Both the position numbers and the translations under genes were made by a program. Shown here piece by piece: positions 25,612 to 33,560 of a stretch of DNA of 64,000 nucleotides. Positions within the stretch are counted from its first letter, which is position 1, and every line of letters begins with the position of its first letter. This DNA is from an uncultured bacterium. Its GTDB lineage: Bacteria; Bacillota; Limnochordia; DTU080; JAAYLA01. The stretch spans positions 1 through 64,000 of the forward strand of contig CALKAQ010000033.1 of the NCBI GenBank assembly GCA_937983075.1, in the 5' to 3' direction. The notes below the pieces were generated by a model. It searched no databases and was not told where the DNA came from. It saw nothing but the letters and a program-made list of their open reading frames with translations.

Positions 25612-26397
25612 ATTATCAAACCTTCACAACTTGTACAGCGATTTCAGGCTGCCCGGCGGGATGCAAGCCTCGCCGTATTGGAAGGATTTCATCCGTTAAA
25701 ACATGCGCTGCGTTTCGGAGCTGTCGTAGAAACCGTCGTGACGTGGCAGCCGAAGCTCCTTGAAGAGCTTGGCGAAATGCTTGCTCCCGATGTGGCTCAA
25801 GAAATTCAAAAGCGCCTGATCACGGTGGACGAGGCGACGTTTCGCCAACTCGCTCCGCAGCCGCCGAGAACCGGTGTGATTTCATTGGCCCAGCGACCTC
25901 AAGTCAACGCGCAGGAGCTGTTGCTGGCCGATCGTCAGGCTCCGCTGCTCGTGCTGGAGCGACCGGCCGATTTGGGCAACATCGGCGCGGCGATACGCGT
26001 GGCGGCAGGCGCAGGAGCCAGTGGCGTAGTGACAACGGGACCGAATGATCCATGGCATGCGGCAGCCATTCGCGGTGCTGCCGGACTGCAGTATGCCTTG
26101 CCGGTCGGACGTGTTGAATCGCTCACCGACGTCAACGGACCGTTGCTTGCGGTTCATCCGGAAGGCGAAACGCTGGTGCCCGGACTCATTCCTCCGAATG
26201 CCGTTCTCGTTTTCGGTTCGGAACGGCGGGGTCTCAGCGACGCCATGTTGTCTCGCGTGGAGCGCCCCATTGCGATACCGATGGAACCAGGCGTGTCGAG
26301 CTTGAACTTGGCAACCTCCGTCGCGATCATGTTGTATACGTGGCGTCTCTGGCAAGCTTTCGGAGGAGAGCGGCGGCAGGAGGTGCATGGTACGTGA
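25612..26397 (+). CDS. SpoU/TrmH-family RNA 2'-O-methyltransferase, probable ATT start
   Basis: The protein has the three SPOUT motifs: NIGAAIRVAAGAGASGVV, LVFGSERRGLS and IPMEPGVSSLNLATSVAI. These form the knotted SAM-binding site that methylates ribose in rRNA or tRNA. The first ordinary start in frame is TTG 25678. However, family homology begins earlier: the helix QRFQAARRDASLAVLEGFHPLKHAL is encoded from 25612. An ATT codon at 25612 lies 6 bases after AGGAAGGGG, and a stop (25606-25608) precedes it. Initiation at ATT (or ATC 25615) is therefore likely. Length is 261 residues. Confidence 0.85.
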   Translation: MIKPSQLVQRFQAARRDASLAVLEGFHPLKHALRFGAVVETVVTWQPKLLEELGEMLAPDVAQEIQKRLITVDEATFRQLAPQPPRTGVISLAQRPQVNAQELLLADRQAPLLVLERPADLGNIGAAIRVAAGAGASGVVTTGPNDPWHAAAIRGAAGLQYALPVGRVESLTDVNGPLLAVHPEGETLVPGLIPPNAVLVFGSERRGLSDAMLSRVERPIAIPMEPGVSSLNLATSVAIMLYTWRLWQAFGGERRQEVHGT

Positions 26398-26726
26398 AAC
26401 ATTGGCTGCTCCTGTTTTTCGCCATTCTGAGCGAGGTCATCGCCACTTCGGCGTTGAAAGCAAGCGACGGCTTCAGCAGATTTTGGCCTTCTGCTATCGT
26501 TGTCGCGGGGTACAGCGTCGCTTTTTACCTTCTTTCGTTGACGCTCCGGACGCTTCCGGTCGGTGTGGCTTACGCCGTCTGGTCCGGCGTCGGTTTGGCA
26601 CTGATTACAGCCACAGCCTGGGTTCTTTACGGCCAGAAGCTCGATGCCGCTGCGATCATCGGCATGTTGCTCATCTTGGCAGGCGTAGTCGTCATCAACG
26701 CGTTTTCACGGACGACAACCGTATGA
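26394..26726 (+). CDS. Small multidrug resistance (SMR/EmrE-type) transporter
   Basis: The 110-residue product has four membrane helices. It keeps the essential Glu of helix 1 (FFAILSEVIATSALK, about residue 13) and the AVWSGVG loop motif of the SMR family. SMR dimers exchange protons for cationic compounds or guanidinium. GTG 26394 overlaps the methyltransferase stop as GTGA, with AGGAGG 10 bases upstream, so the two are co-translated. Some SMR systems need two paired genes; only one is present here. Confidence 0.92.
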   Translation: MKHWLLLFFAILSEVIATSALKASDGFSRFWPSAIVVAGYSVAFYLLSLTLRTLPVGVAYAVWSGVGLALITATAWVLYGQKLDAAAIIGMLLILAGVVVINAFSRTTTV

Positions 26727-26760
26727 CGAGCCAATATGTGATATAGAACGGAGTGTTACC

Positions 26761-28248
26761 TTGCGAATACAAGTTTACCAAGGCAACGTCACCGAAGTTC
26801 AAGTCGACGCTTTGATCGTCAATTTGTTTGAAGGCGTTCAGCATCCGGGAGGTGCAACCGGAGCCGTCGATCAACAAATCGGCGGTCTGATCAGCAAAAT
26901 TATCGCCAACGGCGAATTTACCGGGAAACTGAATGAAACCGCCGTCATTTACCTTTCCGACGAAATGCCGTTTCGCAAGGTGGTCGTCGTAGGCCTCGGC
27001 AAGCGGGAAGAATTTTCCCCCGAGCGGGTGCGCCAAGTAACGGCTGCGGCTTTCAGGACTGCAGCCAAGGGGAAATGCACTCGAATCGGCACAATTTTGC
27101 ACGGCGCCGGAATCGGAGGCCTGGACGTCAAAGAAGCGGCACAATGTTTAGCCGAAGGGGCTATCTTGGGTCAATATCGCTACGATGTGTACAAGAGCGA
27201 TCCGGAATCCCGCGAGCCGATAGAGCTTTGGGTCATCGAAAGAGACCCAAGCAAGCTGGAGGCTTTGGAAGCAGGTTTGCAGCGAGGCACCGTTCTCGCT
27301 CAGGCCGCTAATTTCGCCCGTGACCTCGTCAATGCGCCGGGAAATGAGTTGACGCCCACCGCATTGGCCGAGCGGGCGAGAGCGATGGCGGAGGAAGTCG
27401 GGCTGGATTGCACCGTTTTGGACCGGGATGAACTAGAGCGCCTCGGCATGGGGGCCTTGCTTGCTGTGGCCAAGGGGAGCGCAGAGCCGCCCAAACTCGT
27501 CGTGCTGCGCTACAAAGGCAGCGAGCGCGAACAGCCCGTGGCACTGGTGGGCAAAGGCGTGACGTTTGATTCGGGAGGAATCAGCCTCAAGCCGAGCGCC
27601 GGCATGGCGGAGATGAAAGGGGACATGGCCGGCGCCGCCGCGGTGTTGGGCGCTATGAAAGCAATCGCCCAACTGCAGCCGAAGGAGCATGTCATCGGCA
27701 TCATCGCCTGTGTGGAGAACATGCCCTCGGGTACGGCGTTGAAACCCGGCGATATCGTTCGCTCCATGACGGGGAAAACCATCGAAATTGACAACACCGA
27801 TGCGGAAGGGCGGCTGATTCTCGCTGACGCCGTAGCCTACGCTGAGTCATTGGGCGCTCATACCATTGTCGACGTCGCGACGCTGACAGGTGCTTGCATC
27901 ATCGCATTGGGGAACGTCTATACCGGTGCAGTCGGCAATAACTCGACCTTGGCGGATGAAGTGATCGAAGCGGGCAGGAAAGCCGGTGAACGCATATGGC
28001 AGCTGCCGGCCGATCCGGAATATAAGGAGCAGTACAAGAGCGACGTCGCCGACATCAAAAACACCGGCGGACGCGAAGCGGGTGCCATCACCGGTGCATT
28101 GATCATCGGCGAGTTTGTCAAAGAAGCTCGCTGGCTTCATTTGGACATCGCAGGAACTGCCTGGACCGGAAAAGAGAAGCATTACATCGCCAAAGGGGGA
28201 ACGGGAGTCGCCGTCCGCACCCTCGCGGAATGGATTTGCCAAGCTTAA
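26761..28248 (+). CDS. pepA: Leucyl aminopeptidase (M17)
   Basis: Cytosolic aminopeptidase with two metal ions, removing N-terminal residues from peptides. The 495-residue product has an N-terminal macro-like domain and the catalytic M17 domain with GKGVTFDSGGISLKPSAGM, the MKGDMAGAA metal/catalytic segment and NTDAEGRL signature. It starts at TTG 26761 behind GGAG. Two-domain length is usual for the family. Confidence 0.95.
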   Translation: MRIQVYQGNVTEVQVDALIVNLFEGVQHPGGATGAVDQQIGGLISKIIANGEFTGKLNETAVIYLSDEMPFRKVVVVGLGKREEFSPERVRQVTAAAFRTAAKGKCTRIGTILHGAGIGGLDVKEAAQCLAEGAILGQYRYDVYKSDPESREPIELWVIERDPSKLEALEAGLQRGTVLAQAANFARDLVNAPGNELTPTALAERARAMAEEVGLDCTVLDRDELERLGMGALLAVAKGSAEPPKLVVLRYKGSEREQPVALVGKGVTFDSGGISLKPSAGMAEMKGDMAGAAAVLGAMKAIAQLQPKEHVIGIIACVENMPSGTALKPGDIVRSMTGKTIEIDNTDAEGRLILADAVAYAESLGAHTIVDVATLTGACIIALGNVYTGAVGNNSTLADEVIEAGRKAGERIWQLPADPEYKEQYKSDVADIKNTGGREAGAITGALIIGEFVKEARWLHLDIAGTAWTGKEKHYIAKGGTGVAVRTLAEWICQA

Positions 28249-28284
28249 ATTCATTCCCTTGCTGCTTCGCGTCGTCATGATTCT

Positions 28285-28320
28285 CCGCAGACCATCTTGT
28301 GGCTGCGGGGGATTTTTTTA
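28285..28320 (+). terminator. Terminator after pepA
   Basis: CCGCAG (28285-28290) pairs with CTGCGG (28303-28308), followed by GGGATTTTTTTA. Confidence 0.8.
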
Positions 28321-28370
28321 TTGACTAGGGCGCGTCCGAACGGATACAATACAGTTAAACAATTGTTTAA
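28321..28370 (+). promoter_or_regulatory. cad promoter with perfect ArsR-type operator
   Basis: TTGACT (28321-28326), an 18-base spacer and TACAAT (28345-28350) form a strong promoter. A perfect 16-base palindrome TTAAACAATTGTTTAA (28355-28370) covers the probable transcription start. Its AT-rich form fits SmtB/ArsR-family metal sensors such as the one encoded next. Confidence 0.88.
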
Positions 28371-28394
28371 TCGTTTTGAGGGGACGTGGAATCC

Positions 28395-28763
28395 ATGACA
28401 TTGCCGGCTCATTCCGCTGTCGATTGCTGCGATCAATTTGATCCAACTTCTCCCGACGCCAAAGAAGCTCTGCGCCAAAAGCTCGTGGAAGTGGCGGGGC
28501 TGTCTGAACTGTTCAAGGCGTTGGCCGATGAAACGCGCATGCAAATTTTGTACCTGCTCTCGTTGCAAGAACTTTGCGTTTGTGACATCGCCGAGATTAT
28601 GGACATGAGTCTGCCGGCGGTTTCTCACCATCTGCGCCTGCTGAAGATGATGCGAATCGTCAAGTATCGCCGCGAAGGGAAAAACGTCTACTATTCGCTG
28701 GATGACCATCACGTATTGGGGCTGATCCAGCTCGCTTTGGAACATTACGCCGAAGAACGCTAG
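28395..28763 (+). CDS. cadC: CadC/CzrA-type ArsR-family metal-sensing repressor
   Basis: The 122-residue winged-helix repressor has ELCVCDIAEIM, the Cys-x-Cys metal motif of CadC on the helix before the DNA-reading helix, plus an N-terminal Cys pair (DCCDQF) that can complete a thiolate site. The C-terminal helix DDHHVLGLIQLALEHYAEE carries the Asp/His...His...Glu pattern of the zinc alpha-5 site. Both CadC-type sites are thus visible, suggesting response to Cd/Pb and Zn. ATG 28395 has GAGGGG 11 bases upstream. It is cotranscribed with the P-type ATPase. Confidence 0.92.
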   Translation: MTLPAHSAVDCCDQFDPTSPDAKEALRQKLVEVAGLSELFKALADETRMQILYLLSLQELCVCDIAEIMDMSLPAVSHHLRLLKMMRIVKYRREGKNVYYSLDDHHVLGLIQLALEHYAEER

Positions 28764-28788
28764 TCGGTGGACAGAGGAGACGTGTATC

Positions 28789-30960
28789 ATGCCAAAGGCC
28801 GCTGCGAACGCACAACATGAACGCGTTACGGATTTTTGGGTGGAAGGCATCACCTGCCTGGACTGCGCCGCGAAGTTTGAGCGCAACGTCGCAGCGCTGC
28901 CCGGTGTAGCCCAAGCGACGTTGAACCACGCAACCGGAAAGCTGACGGTCGTCGGTGACGCGGATCTGCAGGCGATTCGCGCACTCGGCAAAGCCGAAAA
29001 CTACGTCATCCATTCCGCCCCCAGGCAAGCGGACGCGAAGCGACGCCGCTCCGCTCTCCAACCGGAGCTGATCCGTGCGATCGTTTCGGGCTTGGCGCTC
29101 TCAGCGGCGGTCGTACTGGAAGAAGGCTTCGGTGCCGCCGCCTTTTGGACCATTCCCCTCTACATCCTCGCTGTCGTCATTGGCGGCTGGGGAAATGCTC
29201 GCAAAGCGTTCTATGCGCTGCCGCGCCTCCATTTCAACATGAGCGTGTTGATGACCGTCGCGGTCATTGGCGCCATGATCATCGGCGAGTGGACGGAAGG
29301 TGCCCTGGTCGCATTCTTGTTCGCCGTCTCGGAGACGCTGGAAACTTGGACCTTCACCCGCGCACGCCGCTCCATACGTGAACTCATGGATGCAGCTCCG
29401 CGCGTCGCCACGGTGCGCCGTGACAGTGGAGAGATGACGGTTGATGTCCGGTCGGTTCACGTCGGGGACGTGATGATTGTGCGTCCCGGCGAAAAAATTT
29501 CGCTCGACGGCACTATCGTCAAAGGCACGTCATCGATCGATGAAGCGCCGATTACGGGCGAGTCGGTACCGGTAGAGAAAGGACCGGGAGATTCCGTTTA
29601 CGCCGGGACGCTCAATACCTTCGGTGTGCTCGAAGTGCGAGTCACCAAGCGCTCGGAAGACACAACCCTCGCCAAGATCCTCACGCTGGTGGAAGAAGCC
29701 CAAACTAAACGAGCGTCGGCACAAGCATTTGTCGACCGTTTTGCGGCCGTATACACTCCCATTGTGATGGCCCTTGCCGGCGGCATCGCCGTGCTGCCTC
29801 CGCTCGTTTTGGGGTTGGAGTGGAGCGAGTGGGTGTATCGCGGGCTGGCTTTGCTCGTCGTCGCTTGTCCTTGCGCTTTGGTCGTTTCGAGTCCTGTCGT
29901 CATCGTCAGCGCCATCAGCAACGCCGCACGCCACGGTGTACTGATCAAAGGGGGAATCCACCTCGAAGAAACTGCAGCAGTCGAAGCCGTGGCTTTTGAC
30001 AAAACCGGCACGCTGACGGCTGGAAAACCCGTCGTGACGGATATCATTCCGGCGTCGGGCCAGACCGAAGAAGCATTGCTCCGAACGGCCATGAGCGTTG
30101 AAGTGCATTCGGAACATCCGTTGGCCAAAGCGGTCGTCGAGGCGGCCAAACGGCAAGGCATGGAGCCGGCGGACGTCGACCGGTTCAAAGCGATCAGCGG
30201 GCGCGGTGTGACCGCCACGCTGAACGGGAAAAACATTTTAGTCGGCAGCGAGCGCCTGTTGCTCGAAAACGGATACGCCCTCGGCGAGATCGAGGACGAC
30301 ATTCAACGTCTCCAAGGGGAAGGCAAGACGGTCATCCTCGTTGGCGCTGACCACGTGCTGTTAGGATTGCTTGCGATCGCGGATCAGCCCCGAGCATATA
30401 CTCGTAATGCGCTGCAGGCCCTGAAAGAGGCCGGGGTGAAACACACCGTCATGCTGACCGGAGACCACGAACTCGCCGCCCGGCACGTTGCCGCTGTCGT
30501 CGGTGTCGATGATTATATCGCCGGTTTGCTGCCGGATGAAAAAGCGAAAGCCGTGCGGCAGCTGCAGGAACGTTACGGGAAAGTCGCCATGGTCGGCGAC
30601 GGGATTAATGACGCGCCGGCTTTGGCGACGGCGACGGTCGGCATCGCCATGGGGAGCGCCGGAACCGACGCCGCTTTGGAGACCGCCGACATTGCGCTCA
30701 TGGCAGACGATCTCACCAAACTGGCGTACATCATCCGGCTGAGCCGTCAAGCGATGCGTGTCATGAAGCAAAACATCTATTTTTCGGTGCTGATCAAGCT
30801 GGTGGCCATTTTGGCGGTGTTCCCCGGCTGGCTGACGCTGTGGCTGGCGATTTTGTCCGACATGGGAGCGACAGTGCTCGTCACGTTGAACGGCATGCGG
30901 CTGTTATCGGTGCGCAACACTGAAGGTCGCGCGTCGCATCGAGTCGTCACGCATGTCTAG
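28789..30960 (+). CDS. cadA: Heavy-metal-translocating P-type ATPase (CadA/ZntA type)
   Basis: Exports soft divalent cations (Zn/Cd/Pb) using ATP. The 723-residue protein has an N-terminal HMA domain with CLDC at residues 23-26, membrane helices, the TGES actuator loop, the intramembrane metal site C360-P361-C362, the phosphorylated Asp404 in DKTGTLTAGKP, the HP motif (SEHPLAKAV) and GDGINDAPAL. The CPC motif and cadC neighbour favour Zn/Cd/Pb over Cu. It starts at ATG 28789, 25 bases after cadC, behind GAGGAG. Confidence 0.96.
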   Translation: MPKAAANAQHERVTDFWVEGITCLDCAAKFERNVAALPGVAQATLNHATGKLTVVGDADLQAIRALGKAENYVIHSAPRQADAKRRRSALQPELIRAIVSGLALSAAVVLEEGFGAAAFWTIPLYILAVVIGGWGNARKAFYALPRLHFNMSVLMTVAVIGAMIIGEWTEGALVAFLFAVSETLETWTFTRARRSIRELMDAAPRVATVRRDSGEMTVDVRSVHVGDVMIVRPGEKISLDGTIVKGTSSIDEAPITGESVPVEKGPGDSVYAGTLNTFGVLEVRVTKRSEDTTLAKILTLVEEAQTKRASAQAFVDRFAAVYTPIVMALAGGIAVLPPLVLGLEWSEWVYRGLALLVVACPCALVVSSPVVIVSAISNAARHGVLIKGGIHLEETAAVEAVAFDKTGTLTAGKPVVTDIIPASGQTEEALLRTAMSVEVHSEHPLAKAVVEAAKRQGMEPADVDRFKAISGRGVTATLNGKNILVGSERLLLENGYALGEIEDDIQRLQGEGKTVILVGADHVLLGLLAIADQPRAYTRNALQALKEAGVKHTVMLTGDHELAARHVAAVVGVDDYIAGLLPDEKAKAVRQLQERYGKVAMVGDGINDAPALATATVGIAMGSAGTDAALETADIALMADDLTKLAYIIRLSRQAMRVMKQNIYFSVLIKLVAILAVFPGWLTLWLAILSDMGATVLVTLNGMRLLSVRNTEGRASHRVVTHV

Positions 30961-30990
30961 CGCACATTTCCTTCGTTGACATTTTTCCCC

Positions 30991-31050
30991 TTGACACAAG
31001 TCATCCGAGAGAATTACAATATGAGTGCACTATGTACCTAGTGCACTCAT
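30991..31050 (+). promoter_or_regulatory. Promoter with perfect YtrA-type operator
   Basis: TTGACA (30991-30996), an 18-base spacer and TACAAT (31015-31020) are followed at once by an inverted repeat. The arms ATGAGTGCACTA (31021-31032) and TAGTGCACTCAT (31039-31050) are perfect, around TGTACC. The core GTGCACTA-N6-TAGTGCAC recurs before the GntR gene at 32289. Confidence 0.9.
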
Positions 31051-31078
31051 ATTCATTTTCTGAAAGGAGCGGATCATC

Positions 31079-31822
31079 GTGTCGCGAACCGTGCGATTTT
31101 CGGTTTATGTCGGACTTCTCGCAGCCTTATGGGCAGGAATGTCCTTGGGCGCATGGGCAAATGAAAGTGCCTTCAGCCCAGACGTCCACGAACTTTCCGA
31201 TTCGAAGCTGCCTCTCGAGCAATTGGCCGCCAAATTGTTGGCCGCCAGATTGGATGAAGAAACCGCCGAGAGACTGGGTTACATTTTATATGAGCTCAAT
31301 CAGCTGCTGGAGCCGGAAGATCTGCTGACGATTCTGCAATTGCTCGCGGTCAGAACGGAAAGATCGCATAGCGTCACTGCTTATGCCATGGCGGAACCGC
31401 TGACGGTTGTGGAAGAAACATCGACGCTGCGCCTACCGGCGGCAAGTGAAATACGCAGCATCGCCGTCGCACCGGCAATTCAACTCCGTCCGTATTTGCT
31501 CACCGAGCGCGTGGTGGCAACGGACGCGTCTCCGCGCCGGGCGCTGGCCGCTCGAGCAGTTGTCGGCGGACACCTGCCCGTGGTACAGCCTGCTGCAGCT
31601 CAACCTGACGTCCCCGCGTTGATTCAACAGCTGAACGCCGCGCTGCAAAATCCCGCCTTGGAATGGCGCCTGCCGGACGGCACCCGGCTTCGTCCGCGCA
31701 TCATCATCGAACTCGTCCCAATGGACGAACCTCGTGTTGATCGAGGGAGCGCTCGGGCGCTGATACCGGAAAGCGCCGTCACCGAACGGGTCATCATCCA
31801 AGATGTCCTGATCGACGAATAA
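31079..31822 (+). CDS. Secreted protein of unknown function in the YtrA-type regulon
   Basis: The 247-residue product begins with a signal peptide (RTVRFSVYVGLLAALWAGMS, then cleavage near GAWA-NE). The mature part has a leucine-rich helical stretch (about residues 40-100) and a proline/alanine-rich C-terminal half with two alpha/beta-like segments. No domain was recognised. It starts at GTG 31079 behind AAAGGAG. Its promoter carries a perfect copy of the operator of the downstream GntR operon, so it is expected to be induced together with that ABC transporter. Confidence 0.72.
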   Translation: MSRTVRFSVYVGLLAALWAGMSLGAWANESAFSPDVHELSDSKLPLEQLAAKLLAARLDEETAERLGYILYELNQLLEPEDLLTILQLLAVRTERSHSVTAYAMAEPLTVVEETSTLRLPAASEIRSIAVAPAIQLRPYLLTERVVATDASPRRALAARAVVGGHLPVVQPAAAQPDVPALIQQLNAALQNPALEWRLPDGTRLRPRIIIELVPMDEPRVDRGSARALIPESAVTERVIIQDVLIDE

Positions 31823-31829
31823 CCGTGAC

Positions 31830-31860
31830 GGGGGAAAGGAGCACTTCGCTCCTTTCTCCC
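31830..31860 (+). terminator. Stable hairpin after the secreted-protein gene
   Basis: Thirteen base pairs form between GGGGGAAAGGAGC (31830-31842) and GCTCCTTTCTCCC (31848-31860), with one G-T pair. No T tract follows, so it may protect the mRNA end or attenuate rather than terminate. Confidence 0.5.
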
Positions 31861-31936
31861 TGAACACGGCTGCATTGAAGGCGCGGCCTCCTCGTATTCA
31901 TGAACGAGAAATGCGATACGAAGGAGGCGGCCGCCA

Positions 31937-32215
31937 ATGCTGCGCTGGATCAAAGGATTGACTTTGTTGGGAAACGTCCTGGGGACGATTGTGGTCGTAT
32001 CGGGGCTCATCCGTTATTTCTTTGAAGGTCAAACCGTCGGCATCCTTATCGCCCTGGCGATCGTCATCGTCGGCCCGTTGGAAGACGTCCTCAAAAGAAA
32101 GGTGCGTAACCATCCCGGCGGAGAAAAAGGCGAGGCTTGGGCTACCGTCGTCGATCTCATGACGAGTATCGCCTTCCTCGTGCTGCTCGGTTGGGTTGTT
32201 TTGATAGCATCATAA
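31937..32215 (+). CDS. Small membrane protein
   Basis: The 92-residue product has two hydrophobic segments near the N-terminus (about residues 8-24 and 33-46), a basic loop (LKRKVRNHPGGEKGE) and a third at the C-terminus (about 70-90). ATG 31937 has GAAGGAGG upstream. It probably shares the YtrA-controlled transcript with the secreted-protein gene. No family was recognised. Confidence 0.7.
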   Translation: MLRWIKGLTLLGNVLGTIVVVSGLIRYFFEGQTVGILIALAIVIVGPLEDVLKRKVRNHPGGEKGEAWATVVDLMTSIAFLVLLGWVVLIAS

Positions 32216-32255
32216 CCTTCTGAAGCAAAGGAGCGAGGCACGACAGCTTCCTCGC

Positions 32256-32310
32256 TTGACAAAATATGCGGGCCGACGTATGCTTTTTGTGCACTAGGTA
32301 TATGGTGCAC
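32256..32310 (+). promoter_or_regulatory. Promoter and operator of the GntR/ABC operon
   Basis: TTGACA (32256-32261), a 17-base spacer and TATGCT (32279-32284) are followed by GTGCACTA (32289-32296), GGTATA and TGGTGCAC (32303-32310). This is the same operator as at 31021-31050 with one arm mismatch. It suggests autoregulation by the encoded GntR protein. Confidence 0.87.
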
Positions 32311-32386
32311 TAATTCGTTCAACTTATCACCGCGATATCCGGATCATATGGAGTAGAGCGCCCGGACGAAGAAAAGAGGTGAAACG

Positions 32387-32821
32387 GTGCGCTTGGATTT
32401 TGATCCGTCCAAACCGATTTACCAACAAATCATCGATGAATTCAAGCGAGCAGTCGCTCGCGGCGATTTGAAGCCCGGTGAAAAGATACCAGCGCAGCGA
32501 GAAATGGCACAAATGGCCGGTGTCAATCCAAATACCGTACAGCGTGCGTACAGGGAGATGGAGCAGATGGGAATCGTGGAAACGCTGCGTGGTCAAGGGA
32601 CGTTCATCCGTCAGGACTTGACGGCGTTGACGTCCATCCGAGAAGAAATGGCGCAGTTGGCTGTCGACAAGTTTGTTGAGGAAATGCGCGGCCTAGGGTT
32701 TGGAGACTGGGACATCTTGGCCATCGCTGCCCGCCGTCTCGGTATCGCGCCGCCGGGGGACAACAACTTAAAGAAAAACGACAAAGGGGGAACCGATGCG
32801 AATGCGGGCGACCCAAATTAA
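32387..32821 (+). CDS. ytrA: GntR-family regulator, YtrA subfamily
   Basis: The 144-residue protein has an N-terminal winged helix (LDFDPSKPIYQQIIDEFKRA, then ARGDLKPGEKIPAQREMAQMAGVNPNTVQRAYREMEQMG) and only a short helical C-terminal dimerisation part. That layout defines the YtrA subfamily, normally encoded with ABC transporters responsive to envelope-active peptides. It starts at GTG 32387 behind AGAGGTG. Its likely operator is the GTGCACTA inverted repeat upstream of this operon and of the 31.08-kb gene. Confidence 0.92.
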   Translation: MRLDFDPSKPIYQQIIDEFKRAVARGDLKPGEKIPAQREMAQMAGVNPNTVQRAYREMEQMGIVETLRGQGTFIRQDLTALTSIREEMAQLAVDKFVEEMRGLGFGDWDILAIAARRLGIAPPGDNNLKKNDKGGTDANAGDPN

Positions 32822-33560
32822 ATCCAAACGATCATCAATCACCGTATCGGAACACGTTGACAATCAGCCGATCATTCGCATCGAAAACGTTTCAAAACGC
32901 TTTCCCGGTGCAGATGCACTGCGCGGCGTGTCGGTCGACATTCCGCAAGGAACATTTGTCGGGTTGTTGGGCCCGAATGGCAGCGGCAAGTCAACGTTGC
33001 TCAAACTGATCGCCGGTCTGCTTTATCCCGATGAAGGCCGCATCTTGATCGAGGGGAAGACACCGGGCAGGGCAACGAAGGCGCGTGTGGCCTATTTGCC
33101 GGAGATCGACCACCTTTATCCAACGATGACCGTAAAACAAACGCTCGATTTTATGCGTGCCTTTTTTGCTGACTGGAGCCAGGAACGGGCTGAACGGCTC
33201 GTGGACTTCATGGATTTGCCGCTGACGGCACGCGTAGGTCAGATGTCCAAAGGCATGCGGGGTCGGTTGCGCCTCGTGGTCACCTTGGCGCGTTCAGCAC
33301 CAGTCGTCCTGTTGGACGAGCCGTTGTCCGGCATCGATCCGCCTTCGCGCAACCGCATTGTCAAGGCGATTTTGTCGGAGTACATCTCGGGCGAGCAGAC
33401 GATGATTTTGTCGACCCACGAAATTCACGAATCGGAACCGTTGTTTGAACAGCTTTTGTTTTTGGATCACGGCAAGCTCATTTTGCAAGGGGATGCCGAG
33501 TCGCTCCGGCAACAATACGGGAAATCCATTCGCGACCTGCTCGAGGAGGTGTACGCGTGA
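32796..33560 (+). CDS. ABC transporter ATPase (YtrB-like)
   Basis: The 254-residue single ATPase domain has Walker A GPNGSGKSTL near residue 66, signature MSKGMRGRL (a variant of LSGGQ) and Walker B VVLLDEPLSGID with the switch His in STHEIHESE. It starts at ATG 32796 inside the ytrA 3' end, with GGGGG 5 bases upstream, and shares a GTGA overlap with the next permease. It powers the two ABC-2 type permeases of the operon. Export of, or protection from, an envelope-active compound is the inferred role. Confidence 0.9.
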   Translation: MRMRATQIKSKRSSITVSEHVDNQPIIRIENVSKRFPGADALRGVSVDIPQGTFVGLLGPNGSGKSTLLKLIAGLLYPDEGRILIEGKTPGRATKARVAYLPEIDHLYPTMTVKQTLDFMRAFFADWSQERAERLVDFMDLPLTARVGQMSKGMRGRLRLVVTLARSAPVVLLDEPLSGIDPPSRNRIVKAILSEYISGEQTMILSTHEIHESEPLFEQLLFLDHGKLILQGDAESLRQQYGKSIRDLLEEVYA

